From contig OZ251537.1 in the NCBI GenBank assembly GCA_965243285.1, positions 2,666,001 to 2,730,000 on the forward strand: a stretch of 64,000 nucleotides of DNA, in the 5' to 3' direction. Below the pieces are notes generated by a model, which searched no databases, was not told the origin of the DNA, and saw only the letters and a program-made list of their open reading frames with translations. The stretch comes from JAHRAW01 sp965243285 (lineage in GTDB: Bacteria > Pseudomonadota > Gammaproteobacteria > Arenicellales > Poriferihabitantaceae). Position numbers and translations under genes: made by a program. Below, in pieces: positions 16,638 through 26,484 of this stretch. Within the stretch, counting starts at the first letter, position 1, and each line of letters opens with the position of its first letter.

Positions 16638-19600
16638 TCAGGCCGCCGACTTAGCCATTTCCACCGCTTGGTCGATATCCACCGACACCAATCGGGAGAC
16701 ACCAGGCTCGCTCATTGTAACACCGATCAACACATCCGCCGCCGCCATGGTGATTTTGTTGTGGGTGATGACGATCATCTGGCTGACCTTGACTAGGTTC
16801 TTCAAGGTTTCGCAGTAACGCGCCACATTGACATCATCCAAGGGCGCATCGACCTCATCTAACATGCAAAACGGCGCCGGGTTGAGTTTAAACAGCGAGA
16901 ACAACAACGCCACCGCGGTCAATGCCTTTTCGCCGCCGGACAGCAAATGAATATGGCTGTTGCGCTTGCCCGGCGGACGCGCCATGACCACCACGCCGGC
17001 GGTCAAAAAATCGTCGCTGGTCAATTGCAGCCCAGCCTCGCCGCCGCCGAACAACTGCGGAAAAAAATCATTGAAACCAGCGTTTAACCGCTCGAAGGTC
17101 TCCTTGAAGCGCGAGCGCGTTTCGCGGTCTATTTTGCGGATGACGCTCTGCAACGTCTCTAACGCTTCGCTCAAATCGGCGTGTTGGTGGTCGAGATAAT
17201 TTTTGCGCTCGCTTTGTTCGTCGAATTCTTCGATGGCGATTAGATTTATCGGGCCGATGCGATGGATTTTTCGCGCCAATTCTTCGCCGCGCGCTTCTAA
17301 CGAGGCGATGTCGACGCCATCTGGCAGGTTGGCCACTAGCGATGTGGCGTCGTGGCCATGGCTTTGCAGGCGCTCGGCTTGGGTATCGCGGCGCACCAAC
17401 ATTTCCCGCCGGGCGAGTTTGCGCGCCTCGAGGGTTTTTTGCGCCGCATCCACCGCATCGACGCGAGCTAGGCGTTGCGCATCAGTTTGGGCGAGGTGTT
17501 GTTCCAGCGCTGCCCGCGCTTCGGCCAGCGCCGCCAACTGCCGCTGGGTTTCCTGCCGCCGCGCTATTTCGACTTGCAAGCGAGAGGATAAATCCGCGCT
17601 CGATTCAGCCGGCGCATTCGCGGCGCCGATGAGTTTTTCCATCTGCTCGGCAGCGGCTTGAAACTCGTGCTCGAAGCGGGCGATGACGGCCGCGGCGGCG
17701 GTCAGTTCGGCCTCCAAACGTTGCTTTGCCAGGGCGCTTTGATGGGCTTGCTGGCTGGCGGATTTGAGCGCGTCTTTGCATTGCCTCAGCGTATCCGCCA
17801 GTGCCTCCTTGCGGCGTAATAATTCATCGCGCTGCGCTTCCAAGGCGCCGCGCTGGTCGGCGGCGCTGCGCAGTAATTCTTGCGCCTGGTCGATGTCGCC
17901 GCGATCGCTGTGGGCGTGCTCGCCGAGGCTGTCGAGTTGCCCGCCGATGGCTTCGATGCGCTGCTCGACTTCGAGATAACGCGCTTCCTCGCGGCCGAGC
18001 GCGCTGTGCATCTTGGTTTTATCGCGCCCGAGTTGATTTAAAGCGGCGCGTTGTTGGGCGCCGGTTTGTTGTTGCGCCTCGCGCGCCGCTTCCACTTCCG
18101 CCAGTTTGGCGTCGCTATGGGCGATGGCGGCTTCGCGCGCGCCTAATCCGCCTTGCAGTTGCTTGATTTCTTCCTCGCGCGCCAGCACCCCGGTTTCGAG
18201 CTGACTCTGGCTGGCGAAACTCACCCAGTTGGCGCCCACCAACACGCCATCGCGGGTGACCGCGCACTGGCGATGGCCCAGGGAGGGCTGCATGGCGAGC
18301 GCTTGGGGCAATGAATCGGCCGCATATACGCCGCCGAGAAAACCCGATAAATCGACTCCGTCGGAGCGTACTTTATCGAGCAAACGGGGGTGCTTCGAAG
18401 CCTCGGCGTCAGCGACGCGTGCCGCCGACGGCGACTCGGTCAGCAATGTGAACGCGCAATCGGGGCGTTCGTCAAAACCATTGGCGGGTAATCTTTCGAC
18501 GCACGCGGCGCTCAAGCAGCCGCTCAGCAGGCGGTCGGCGGCGCGTTCCCAGCCATCGTCCACGCGAATTTTGGTGGCCAGTTTGGGCGGTTGGCCGAGG
18601 CCGTTTTGCATTAGCCAACCGGCCAGCACTTGGTCGTCGCCTTGCAACGTCGCGGCTTGAATCTGCAACAGGGACGATAAGCGCGAGCGCGCTTCGCGCA
18701 ACCTGGCCAGCGCTGCGGCACCGTCATCGCGCTGCTGTTGCACCGCTTGCCGCAGCCGTTGAATCGCCTCCTCGGTGCGATGAAATTCCAGCTCGCCGCG
18801 CTCGCACACCTCATCATGCGCGTCCACCGCAGCGCGCTGCGCAGCGACATCCATGGATGCCATGAGTTGTTGTGACTCGGCGCGCTCGCCCTCCAATTGC
18901 GCGCACTGCTCGGCCGAGCGCTCGAGGTGTTGCTGCAGTTGCGCGATGCGCGATTTCTGAACTTCCTGCTGGCGCGCCGGGGCTTGCGCTTGTTCGCCGA
19001 ACGCATCCCATTGCTGCTGCCAATCGGCCACCGCGCGCTCGGCATCGGCCACTTGCGCATCGGCCTGTTGGCGTATATCTTCGCAGCGCGCGTTTTCCGG
19101 GGCGGTTGAATCTTGCTCGGCTTGCAGCTGCCCCAAGCGCGCTTGTTCGGCCGCCAAGCGGCGCTGAATTTCTTCGCGGCTAGATTGCAAGCGCTCGATT
19201 TCCTCACCTTGACGCTGTTTGGTTTCCGCCATATGCACGATGCGTTGCTCGATGCTTTTCACTTGCGCTTCGAGGCGATAATGCGTTTCTTGAATGGCGC
19301 TGTACTCCGCATGGGAATCGGCTAACTGCTGGCGCAACTCATCGATACGCGCCTCGCTCTCGCGTTGTGCCGCCACGGCGACTTGCAGTTGGTTGCCATG
19401 CTCGGCTTCGGCGCCTTCGCATTCTTGAAGTTTTTCTTGCAGCGCTTGCAACTGCAACGCCAGCAATTGCCCGGACGCGCCGCGTTCTTGTTCTTTTAAT
19501 TTTTGGTAGCGTTTAGCGGCGCTGGCTTGGCGCTTGAGGCGGCCGAGTTGCTTGCCGAGTTCATCGCGAATGTCGGTCATGCGCGCTAGATTTTCACGCG

Positions 19601-20159
19601 TGCGGGCGATGCGATTTTCGGTCTCGCGGCGGCGCTCTTTGTACTTGGAAGTGCCGGCCGCTTCTTCGACAAAATTTCGCAAATCATCCGGGCGCGCTTC
19701 GACGATGCGGCTGACCATGCCTTGTTCGATAATCGAATAAGAACGCGGCCCCAAACCGGTGCCGCGGAACAAATCCAGCACATCGCGGCGGCGGGTTTTG
19801 ATGCGGTTGATGAAGTAGTTGGAGTTGCCATCCCGACTCAAAGTGCGCTTTATCGAAATTTCGCCGAATTGGGCGAAATTGCCGCCGGCCGAGCCATCGC
19901 TGTTGTCGAACAACAATTCCACCGCCGCCTTGCCCACCGGTTTGCGCGAGGTCGAGCCGTTGAAGATCACATCCGTCATGCTGTCGCCGCGCAGCATTTT
20001 CGCCGAGGTCTCGCCCATCACCCAGCGCACCGCATCGATGACATTGGATTTTCCGCAGCCGTTCGGGCCCACCACCGCCACCCAATCGGCCGGCAACCGA
20101 ATGTCGGTGACATCGACAAAGGATTTAAAGCCGGAAATTTGGAGTTTTTTAAGCCGCAT
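16638..20159 (-). CDS. smc: Chromosome segregation protein SMC
   Basis: The ATG at 20159 (MRLKKLQISGFKSF) is preferred to the upstream TTG at 20201. The 1173-residue protein has the N-terminal ATPase half with Walker A GPNGCGKSN, about 450 residues of coiled coil, a hinge (about residues 500-640), a second coiled coil, and the C-terminal half with the signature LSGGEKALTAVALLF and Walker B FCMLDEVDAPLDD. It forms the condensin-like ring that organises chromosomes. scpA and scpB are not in the window. The overall length is that of canonical bacterial SMC. Confidence 0.97.
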   Translation of the reverse strand: MRLKKLQISGFKSFVDVTDIRLPADWVAVVGPNGCGKSNVIDAVRWVMGETSAKMLRGDSMTDVIFNGSTSRKPVGKAAVELLFDNSDGSAGGNFAQFGEISIKRTLSRDGNSNYFINRIKTRRRDVLDLFRGTGLGPRSYSIIEQGMVSRIVEARPDDLRNFVEEAAGTSKYKERRRETENRIARTRENLARMTDIRDELGKQLGRLKRQASAAKRYQKLKEQERGASGQLLALQLQALQEKLQECEGAEAEHGNQLQVAVAAQRESEARIDELRQQLADSHAEYSAIQETHYRLEAQVKSIEQRIVHMAETKQRQGEEIERLQSSREEIQRRLAAEQARLGQLQAEQDSTAPENARCEDIRQQADAQVADAERAVADWQQQWDAFGEQAQAPARQQEVQKSRIAQLQQHLERSAEQCAQLEGERAESQQLMASMDVAAQRAAVDAHDEVCERGELEFHRTEEAIQRLRQAVQQQRDDGAAALARLREARSRLSSLLQIQAATLQGDDQVLAGWLMQNGLGQPPKLATKIRVDDGWERAADRLLSGCLSAACVERLPANGFDERPDCAFTLLTESPSAARVADAEASKHPRLLDKVRSDGVDLSGFLGGVYAADSLPQALAMQPSLGHRQCAVTRDGVLVGANWVSFASQSQLETGVLAREEEIKQLQGGLGAREAAIAHSDAKLAEVEAAREAQQQTGAQQRAALNQLGRDKTKMHSALGREEARYLEVEQRIEAIGGQLDSLGEHAHSDRGDIDQAQELLRSAADQRGALEAQRDELLRRKEALADTLRQCKDALKSASQQAHQSALAKQRLEAELTAAAAVIARFEHEFQAAAEQMEKLIGAANAPAESSADLSSRLQVEIARRQETQRQLAALAEARAALEQHLAQTDAQRLARVDAVDAAQKTLEARKLARREMLVRRDTQAERLQSHGHDATSLVANLPDGVDIASLEARGEELARKIHRIGPINLIAIEEFDEQSERKNYLDHQHADLSEALETLQSVIRKIDRETRSRFKETFERLNAGFNDFFPQLFGGGEAGLQLTSDDFLTAGVVVMARPPGKRNSHIHLLSGGEKALTAVALLFSLFKLNPAPFCMLDEVDAPLDDVNVARYCETLKNLVKVSQMIVITHNKITMAAADVLIGVTMSEPGVSRLVSVDIDQAVEMAKSAA

Positions 20160-20493
20160 GGCCGAAGGTGATGAAATATTGGCTCTCGATGGGGCGCTCA
20201 ACCGCCCCGTAGGTATTTATCAATCGCGTGCTGCACAAAATGCCGGCGGCGGACTTGCTCACAGCGTGCAAGTCGCGCCGAAAATTCAAACCGGCGCTGG
20301 GTGTGGGGGTGATTTTTATCGTGCACGACACGCCGACAATGCATGACACCGCGCCATTCGCGCACCGCCTAAAAAAACCGCCATCACGCATCCAGCGCAT
20401 GGCGTCATGGTTTTTATGCGCTCAAAAAAATATCAACCGCGCCGCGTTTTTTATGTCTAGACCGCTTGTCGGCCGCTGGCCGGCCGGCGGCGC
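20160..20493. other. Intergenic region between aprA and smc
   Basis: About 330 bases with no convincing gene. Immediately past the aprA stop (minus strand) a GC-rich near-palindrome (about 20471-20491, GCCGCCGGCC then GGCCAGCGGC) could form a hairpin, but no T-run follows. The smc promoter should lie here. Confidence 0.4.
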
Positions 20494-22452
20494 TTAAAGG
20501 TCGGGTCCCAGGTGTTTCATCCCTTGCGGTTCTTGTTCGCCGACTGAAATTAGCGGTTGCCATTTCACCTTTTTCATGTCCCATTCGCCAGTATCGCGGT
20601 CATAGGTGGAGTTGACGAAGCATTTCCAATCTTGGTCGTTGATGTCTTTGTAATCGGCGCGATAGTAGTAGCCGGGGTAACGGGATTCCTGGCGGAATTG
20701 GATGTGCTTCATGTGCGCTTCGGCGGCGATGATGCGGTGATAGTTTTCCCAGGCGCGCAGCAGTTCGTGCAAGTCTTTGGCGCGCATTTTTAGTGAATCT
20801 TCCTTCAGCATTTTCATCTTGCGCTCCGCCACTTCCAACATCGCCTTATTGGTTTGATACCAGGTGGCGATGCCGGCCACATACTCATCCATGATTTTTT
20901 GCAGGCGGAACTGCAACATTTTTGGGGTGATGTAGTGCGGGTTAATGTCGATGGCGGTGGTGTAGTCTTTGTGTTCCAGGAAGGTGCGCACCGGGCGATA
21001 GATTTCGTCGACCAACTCGGCGTTGGTGCGCGACAATTCTGGCTTGAAGTCGGGGTTGTCGAGGCAATACTTGACCATGCTCTTGGCGCAAATTCGCCCT
21101 TCGGTGAACGACCCTGATGAGAATTTATGCCCCGAAGCGCCGACCCCGTCGCCGGCGGTGAACAGCCCGCTGACGGTGGTCATGCGGTTGTAGCCCCAGT
21201 GGTAATGCGCCGGCGTGCCGGGCAAATCATCCGGCCCCGAGCACCATAAACCGGCGCAGCCGGCGTGCGAGCCGAGCAGGTACGGCTCGGTGGGCATTAA
21301 TTCCGACATCTGCTTATCCGGTTCGATGTTTTCCCCAGCCCATACGCCGCATTGGCCGATAGTCATGTCGAGAAAATCCTCCCAGGCTTCGGCTTCGAGG
21401 TGTTTGATTTCCTTCGGGCTCATGGTTTCGGCGAGTTTCGCCATGGCGGTGGGCGTGTCCATAAAGATGGGGCCGCGGCCTTCGCGCATTTCGATCATCA
21501 TCAAGTGGTTGCGCAGGCAAGTGCCCATGGCGAAACCGACCGCGTAGCGGTCATAGCCGTTGTCCTTCAGCAGATGATAGTTTTTCTCTTGATAATCCTC
21601 GCCCATGGCGTTCATGGCTTTGGCTTTGAACAGCAAAAACCACGCCCCCACCGGGCCGTAACCATCCTTGAAGCGCGCCGGCACGAAGCGGTTTTCCATC
21701 AGCGTTAATTCGGCGCCGCATTCGGCCGCCATGGCGTAGGTGGAGCCGGCATTCCACACCGGATACCAGGCGCGCCCGGTGCCCTCGCCCACCGAGCGCG
21801 GGCGGAACACATTGACGGCGCCGCCGCAAGCCAGCAAGCAAGCCTTGAATTTGTAGATGTAGATTTTATTTTCGCGCACCGAAAAACCGGCCGCCCCGGC
21901 CACTCGCGTGGGATCGTTTTTGTCGGTGAGCAAGCGCACGATAAAAATGCGCTCGCGAATATTCTCGATGCCGAGGGCTTTTTTGGCCGCTTCGGCGACG
22001 ATCCATTTATAGGATTCGCCGTTGATCATAATTTGCCAGCGCCCAGAGCGCACCGGTTTGCCGCCGTCGCGCAATTTTTTGCCTTCGTCGCCCTTTTGCT
22101 TCCAAATCGGCAGCCCCCAATCCTCGAAATTGTGCACCGAATCATCCACATGCCGCCCGGTGTCGTACACCAAATCTTCGCGCGTGATGCCCATGAGATC
22201 GCCGCGCACATAGCGCACATAATCGGCCGGGTCGTTGTCGCCCATGTAGGTGTTGATGGCCGACAACCCTTGGGCGACGGCGCCGGAGCGATCCATGGCG
22301 GCTTTGTCGACCAGTTTGATGTTGAGCCCAGTGCCCTCGGCCCACCGCATGATCTCAAACGCGGCGCCGCAACACGCCATACCGCCGCCAATCAAGAGAA
22401 TGTCGACCTCTTCTTCGACGACTTCGGGCTCGGCAAAACTGGAATCGGTCAT
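20494..22452 (-). CDS. aprA: Adenylylsulfate reductase, alpha subunit
   Basis: The 652-residue FAD subunit interconverts APS and sulfite plus AMP. In sulfur-oxidising bacteria it runs toward APS. The N-terminal dinucleotide-binding motif GGGMACCGAAFE (about residues 22-33) and the active-site region RSGAVAQGLSAINTYMGD are clear. So are the GRAWYPVWNAGSTYAMAAECGAE region and the C-terminal EYVAGIATWYQTNK block typical of AprA. It lies downstream of aprB (order aprB-aprA) with a 126-base gap. The protein is cytoplasmic. No sat, aprM or qmo genes appear in this window, so the electron partner is unknown. Confidence 0.96.
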   Translation of the reverse strand: MTDSSFAEPEVVEEEVDILLIGGGMACCGAAFEIMRWAEGTGLNIKLVDKAAMDRSGAVAQGLSAINTYMGDNDPADYVRYVRGDLMGITREDLVYDTGRHVDDSVHNFEDWGLPIWKQKGDEGKKLRDGGKPVRSGRWQIMINGESYKWIVAEAAKKALGIENIRERIFIVRLLTDKNDPTRVAGAAGFSVRENKIYIYKFKACLLACGGAVNVFRPRSVGEGTGRAWYPVWNAGSTYAMAAECGAELTLMENRFVPARFKDGYGPVGAWFLLFKAKAMNAMGEDYQEKNYHLLKDNGYDRYAVGFAMGTCLRNHLMMIEMREGRGPIFMDTPTAMAKLAETMSPKEIKHLEAEAWEDFLDMTIGQCGVWAGENIEPDKQMSELMPTEPYLLGSHAGCAGLWCSGPDDLPGTPAHYHWGYNRMTTVSGLFTAGDGVGASGHKFSSGSFTEGRICAKSMVKYCLDNPDFKPELSRTNAELVDEIYRPVRTFLEHKDYTTAIDINPHYITPKMLQFRLQKIMDEYVAGIATWYQTNKAMLEVAERKMKMLKEDSLKMRAKDLHELLRAWENYHRIIAAEAHMKHIQFRQESRYPGYYYRADYKDINDQDWKCFVNSTYDRDTGEWDMKKVKWQPLISVGEQEPQGMKHLGPDL

Positions 22453-22578
22453 TTAGATGGTCTGTTGGGTTGATGGTTCGTGGGGAACGAAAGTACGGCC
22501 AGTACGGCGCGCCGGCGGCTTGGTTTTAAGTGGCCGCCAGACGCGTGACCATTAACATGTATCTCAGCAACATGAATC

Positions 22579-23040
22579 TCAGTTAACAAACTGGCTCATA
22601 TCGCAGGCATGCATGCGGTCGGTGAACAGATTGGCGTGGTTGCCGAGCTCGCCCGGCGCGGCGTCCGGTTTGTCGCTAAATGGGTCGATGGAGCCCTCCG
22701 GCGTGGTGCGGATGGGGAACTTGAAGCGCTTCATTTTGCCGTTGCGGAAGGTGATGGTCCACATGATGGAATCGGTGCCGCGCAGGGGTTGCACTTTGGC
22801 GCCGAGCGGTACCACATCGGCGTAGTGACGGCATTCGATGGCTTGGTTCGGGCAGATTTTGACGCAGGAATAGCATTCCCAGCACTGCTCGGGCTCTTGA
22901 TTGAAGGCCTTCATGACGTGGCCGGTCTCTGAGCCGTCTTTATCCAATTTCATCAAATCATGCGGGCAGATGTACACGCAGGCGGTTTTGTCCTGGCCTT
23001 TGCAGCCATCGCATTTGTCGGTTCGCACATAAGTGGGCAT
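22579..23040 (-). CDS. aprB: Adenylylsulfate reductase, beta subunit
   Basis: Starting at 23040 (MPTYVRTDKCDGC) the product is 153 residues; the frame continues upstream to 23088 without homology. Two ferredoxin-type [4Fe-4S] sites are visible: C10, C13, C21, C25 and C53, C56, C59, C63. The C-terminal tail (residues about 80-153) that wraps around AprA is present (IMWTITFRNGKMKRFKFPIRT). It passes electrons between the AprA FAD and a membrane partner. The aprBA order matches that of known sulfur oxidisers and sulfate reducers. Confidence 0.96.
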   Translation of the reverse strand: MPTYVRTDKCDGCKGQDKTACVYICPHDLMKLDKDGSETGHVMKAFNQEPEQCWECYSCVKICPNQAIECRHYADVVPLGAKVQPLRGTDSIMWTITFRNGKMKRFKFPIRTTPEGSIDPFSDKPDAAPGELGNHANLFTDRMHACDMSQFVN

Positions 23041-23146
23041 GAGCGTGGTCTCCAGTCGAGGGGTTGATGAGGCACTAAGGGCGGGCAATTATAGCGACCG
23101 GCGGCGGCGAAAACCAACCGCCGGCGATATTATATCGCATGCTGAT

Positions 23147-23235
23147 ACATGTACATAGGTATATGCGTCAGGCCGGCGACATGCACATATATATGTATGC
23201 GCCAACATGTACATGGATGGCGTATATTCGATGGC
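23147..23235. repeat. AT-rich palindrome cluster between aprB and lgt
   Basis: The gap contains ATACATGTACAT, the 12-bp palindrome ACATATATATGT and CATGTACATGG, all motifs shared with the inverted repeat near 8.3 kb. It lies just past the lgt stop (minus strand) and before aprB. It probably belongs to the same intergenic palindromic family. Confidence 0.45.
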
Positions 23236-23260
23236 CTGGCAATGGCCTGGCGATGACGGC

Positions 23261-24064
23261 TTATGGCGCGGCGGCCGGCGCCGGTGTGGCGCGACGCAGC
23301 AGCAAATACAGCCCGATGATGATCATCGGCGCGCTTAACACTTGCCCCATGGTGAGCCAATCCCACGCCACCGGCCCCAAATGCGCATCCGGCTCGCGAA
23401 AAAATTCAACCCAACAGCGCGCCACGCCATAGCCGCACAAAAACACCCCGCAAACCCGCCCGCGAGCGCGGCGGCGCGCCGAATAAATCCATACGATGGC
23501 GAACAACAGCACGCCTTCCAAGGCAAACTCATATAATTGCGAGGGATGGCGCGGCGCCCCGGGCGCGGCCGGAAACCACACCGCCCACGGCACCTGCGAA
23601 ACCCGCCCCCACAATTCTTGATTGATGAAATTGCCGAGTCGCCCAAAACCTAACCCCGGGATACCCAACGGCACCAGAAAATCCCCCACATCCAAAAAAT
23701 GCCGGCGCGTTTTGCGGGCGTATAATAGGGTCGCCGCCAACGCCCCGAGCAAGCCGCCGTGGAACGCCATGCCGCCATCCCAGATGGCCAACACCGCCAG
23801 CGGATTGGCGAGATAAAACATCGGGTTGTAGAACACTGCGTACCCCAAGCGCCCGCCGAGCACCGCTCCGACGGCGAGGTAGAACACCAAGTCGATGACC
23901 TCATCGGCGCGCCAATCGCCGCCGGCGCGCTGCGAGCGAGTGGCGCGATACCAGCCCAACGCGGCGGCGGTGGCGAAGCCGGCCAGGTAGGTCAGCCCAT
24001 ACCAATGCACCGACAACGGGCCGATGGATATCGCGATGGGGTCGAAATTAGGATGTAAAATCAC
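23261..24064 (-). CDS. lgt: Prolipoprotein diacylglyceryl transferase
   Basis: Lgt adds diacylglycerol to the lipobox cysteine of prolipoproteins at the inner membrane. I placed the start at the GTG of 24064 (ILHPNFDPIAISIGPLSVHWYG), which aligns with the usual N-terminus and gives 268 residues; the frame stays open to a GTG at 24118. Signature elements are LGGRLGYAVFYN, WDGGMAFHGGLLG (catalytic His-Gly-Gly), GRLGNFINQELWGR and RHPSQLYEFALEG. Seven membrane segments are expected. The next gene, at 24171 on the opposite strand, is divergent. Confidence 0.95.
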   Translation of the reverse strand: MILHPNFDPIAISIGPLSVHWYGLTYLAGFATAAALGWYRATRSQRAGGDWRADEVIDLVFYLAVGAVLGGRLGYAVFYNPMFYLANPLAVLAIWDGGMAFHGGLLGALAATLLYARKTRRHFLDVGDFLVPLGIPGLGFGRLGNFINQELWGRVSQVPWAVWFPAAPGAPRHPSQLYEFALEGVLLFAIVWIYSARRRARGRVCGVFLCGYGVARCWVEFFREPDAHLGPVAWDWLTMGQVLSAPMIIIGLYLLLRRATPAPAAAP

Positions 24065-24170
24065 GGCGGCGCTTGCAACGACTGCTTTGATTCGCGGTTC
24101 GGGCGCGAAATGTACCACATCGGCTCGCCCTCCCCATCCACATCCACCCCATCCGCCCCCATCCGCCTAA

Positions 24171-26258
24171 ATGAGCAACCACCTGATAGACGAAACCAGC
24201 CCGTATTTATTGCAGCACGCGAATAATCCGGTGGATTGGCATCCGTGGGGCAAGGCGGCGCTGCACAAGGCGCGCGATGCCGATAAGCCGATTTTGCTCT
24301 CCATCGGCTATTCGGCGTGCCACTGGTGCCATGTGATGGAGCGCGAAAGTTTCTGCGATGCGGCCACCGCGGCGCGCATGAACGAGTTGTTCGTATGCAT
24401 CAAGGTGGACCGCGAGGAGCGCCCCGACCTCGACAAAATCTACCAAACCGCGCATCAGATGCTGACCCAGCGCCCCGGCGGCTGGCCGCTGACCGCGGCG
24501 CTGACGCCGAACGGCCACGCGCCGTTTTTCGCTGGCACTTATTTTCCGCCGAGTCCGCGCCACGGGCTGCCGGGGTTTGTCGATGCGTTGGAACAAGTGG
24601 CCCGGCATTATTATCAATATCGCGAGCGCATGGACGGCCATCACGCCTCGTTCGAGGCCGCCATGGCGCAGACCAATCCGCAGCCGCGCGCCGATGATTC
24701 GCCGCTGCCGCCGGCTGCAGCGGCGGTGCTTGCCAAGTCGACCGCGGCGTTGCGCAGCCAATTCGATGCCGAGCACGGCGGCTTCGGCACGGCGCCGAAA
24801 TTCCCCCATCCGACGCAACTGGACTTACTCTTGCGCCACAGTTATCGCGATGACGCGCCGGACGCTGCGCGCATGTTGCAACAGAGCCTGCGAAAAATGG
24901 CGCACGGCGGTTTGTTCGATCAAATCGGCGGCGGTTTTTATCGCTATTCGGTGGATCGGCGGTGGGAAATCCCCCATTTTGAGAAAATGCTGTACGACAA
25001 CGCGCAATTATTGGCGCTGTACAGCGATGCCTGGCAACACACCAGCGAGCCGCTGTATCGCGCCGTGGTCGAACAAACCGCCGCTTGGACGATGCGCGAA
25101 ATGCAACTGCAACTCGGCGGCTACGCCTCGACCATCGATGCCGATTCCGAAGGTGTCGAGGGCAAATATTATGTATGGAGCGAAACCGACTTGCGCGCCA
25201 TGTTGGGCGCCGATGAATATCACGCCTTGGAGCGTCACTACGGCTTGGCCGGCGAGCCGAATTTCGACGGCCAGTGGCATTTTAATGTAAACCTCGCGGA
25301 TGGCGAAGCCGGGGGCAGCGGGCGTCGCCTTGCGCAGCCCGCAGCGGCGCGATTCTTGCACTCAGCGCGCGAAAAACTGCTGGTCGAACGCAATCGCCGC
25401 GTCCGCCCGGCGTTGGACGATAAAATCCTCGCCGCCTGGAATGGCTTGATGATAAAGGGCATGGCGCGCGCCGCCAAAGCCTTCGGGCGCGATGATTTCG
25501 CCGTTTCAGCGCGCCGCGCCCTGGATTTCATCCGCGACGCCATGTGGCAAAACGGCCGCCTGCTGTCGGTCAGCTGCAACCATCACGCCCACCTCAACGG
25601 CTATTTGGACGACTACGCCTTCCTTGCCGAGGGCATTGTCGAACTACTGCAAACCACCTGGCGCAGCGCCGATTTGACCTTCGCCACCGACATCTGCGAT
25701 GCCATGCTGTGGCATTTTGAGGACACCGAAGCTGGCGGCTTCTTTTTCACCTCCCACGACCACGAAAAACTCCTGCATCGCCCCAAGACCGGCCCCGATG
25801 ACGCCATCCCCTCGGGCAATGGCGCCGCCGCCCGCGCCTTGTTCAAGCTCGGCCACCTGCTCGGCAATTCACGCTACCTCGACAGCGCCGAAAAAACCTT
25901 AGCCCTATTCGCCGATGCGCTGGATAAAACCCCGTCCATCCACGGCTCCCTCACCGCCGCCCTGCAAGCCCGCGACTTGGCCAACAAAACCATCATCATC
26001 CGCGGCCAGGCAGAAGAAATCCGCCGCTGGCAATTGGTTTGCCAACGCCCCTACCACCCCGAAACCATCACCTTCGCCATCCCGGCCGCCGCCACCCACC
26101 TGCCGGCCGCCCTCGGGCTACGCAAACCGCAAAACAAAACCATCGCCTACATTTGTCACGGCCTGCATTGCTCGGCGCCCATGGATTCACTAGATGCATT
26201 AGAAGACGCCATCGAGGCGACTTTCACGCCGCGACAACACACCGACGATATTACATGA
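24171..26258 (+). CDS. DUF255 thioredoxin-domain protein (YyaL/SPATA20 family)
   Basis: The 695-residue protein begins with the DUF255 thioredoxin-like domain (LIDETSPYLLQHANNPVDW, then CHWC at residues 50-53 and the EERPDLDK segment). A long alpha/alpha six-barrel-like region resembling N-acylglucosamine 2-epimerase folds follows (FPHPTQLDLLLRH, GGFYRYSVDRRWEIPHFEKMLYDNAQLL, KILAAWNGLMIKGMARA). This full-length architecture is conserved from bacteria to humans, but its reaction is unknown. It stands alone on the plus strand, divergent from lgt. Confidence 0.92.
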   Translation: MSNHLIDETSPYLLQHANNPVDWHPWGKAALHKARDADKPILLSIGYSACHWCHVMERESFCDAATAARMNELFVCIKVDREERPDLDKIYQTAHQMLTQRPGGWPLTAALTPNGHAPFFAGTYFPPSPRHGLPGFVDALEQVARHYYQYRERMDGHHASFEAAMAQTNPQPRADDSPLPPAAAAVLAKSTAALRSQFDAEHGGFGTAPKFPHPTQLDLLLRHSYRDDAPDAARMLQQSLRKMAHGGLFDQIGGGFYRYSVDRRWEIPHFEKMLYDNAQLLALYSDAWQHTSEPLYRAVVEQTAAWTMREMQLQLGGYASTIDADSEGVEGKYYVWSETDLRAMLGADEYHALERHYGLAGEPNFDGQWHFNVNLADGEAGGSGRRLAQPAAARFLHSAREKLLVERNRRVRPALDDKILAAWNGLMIKGMARAAKAFGRDDFAVSARRALDFIRDAMWQNGRLLSVSCNHHAHLNGYLDDYAFLAEGIVELLQTTWRSADLTFATDICDAMLWHFEDTEAGGFFFTSHDHEKLLHRPKTGPDDAIPSGNGAAARALFKLGHLLGNSRYLDSAEKTLALFADALDKTPSIHGSLTAALQARDLANKTIIIRGQAEEIRRWQLVCQRPYHPETITFAIPAAATHLPAALGLRKPQNKTIAYICHGLHCSAPMDSLDALEDAIEATFTPRQHTDDIT

Positions 26259-26261
26259 CAA

Positions 26262-26430
26262 TAGGTTGATTAAATAATTTTGACGATAAAATTTTACTTA
26301 TGTTTATTAAGTTGGGTTTGTTAATTTTGATTGATTAATTTTGGTTATAAAATTTGGTTATGAAATTTTGGTTATGGAATTTGGTTTATGAAATTTGGTT
26401 TATGAAATTTTTATGAATTTAGTTTACAGG
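26262..26430. repeat. Imperfect AT-rich tandem repeat
   Basis: Immediately after the DUF255 gene the sequence repeats a unit of about 14-15 bases resembling TTTATGAAATTTGGT six or more times with small changes. There is no coding potential. It sits left of the MITE-like element. Confidence 0.6.
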
Positions 26431-26484
26431 TTTGATTGATAACATTTTGATTATGTAATTTTTTATCGGATGGGGTTTATGGCC

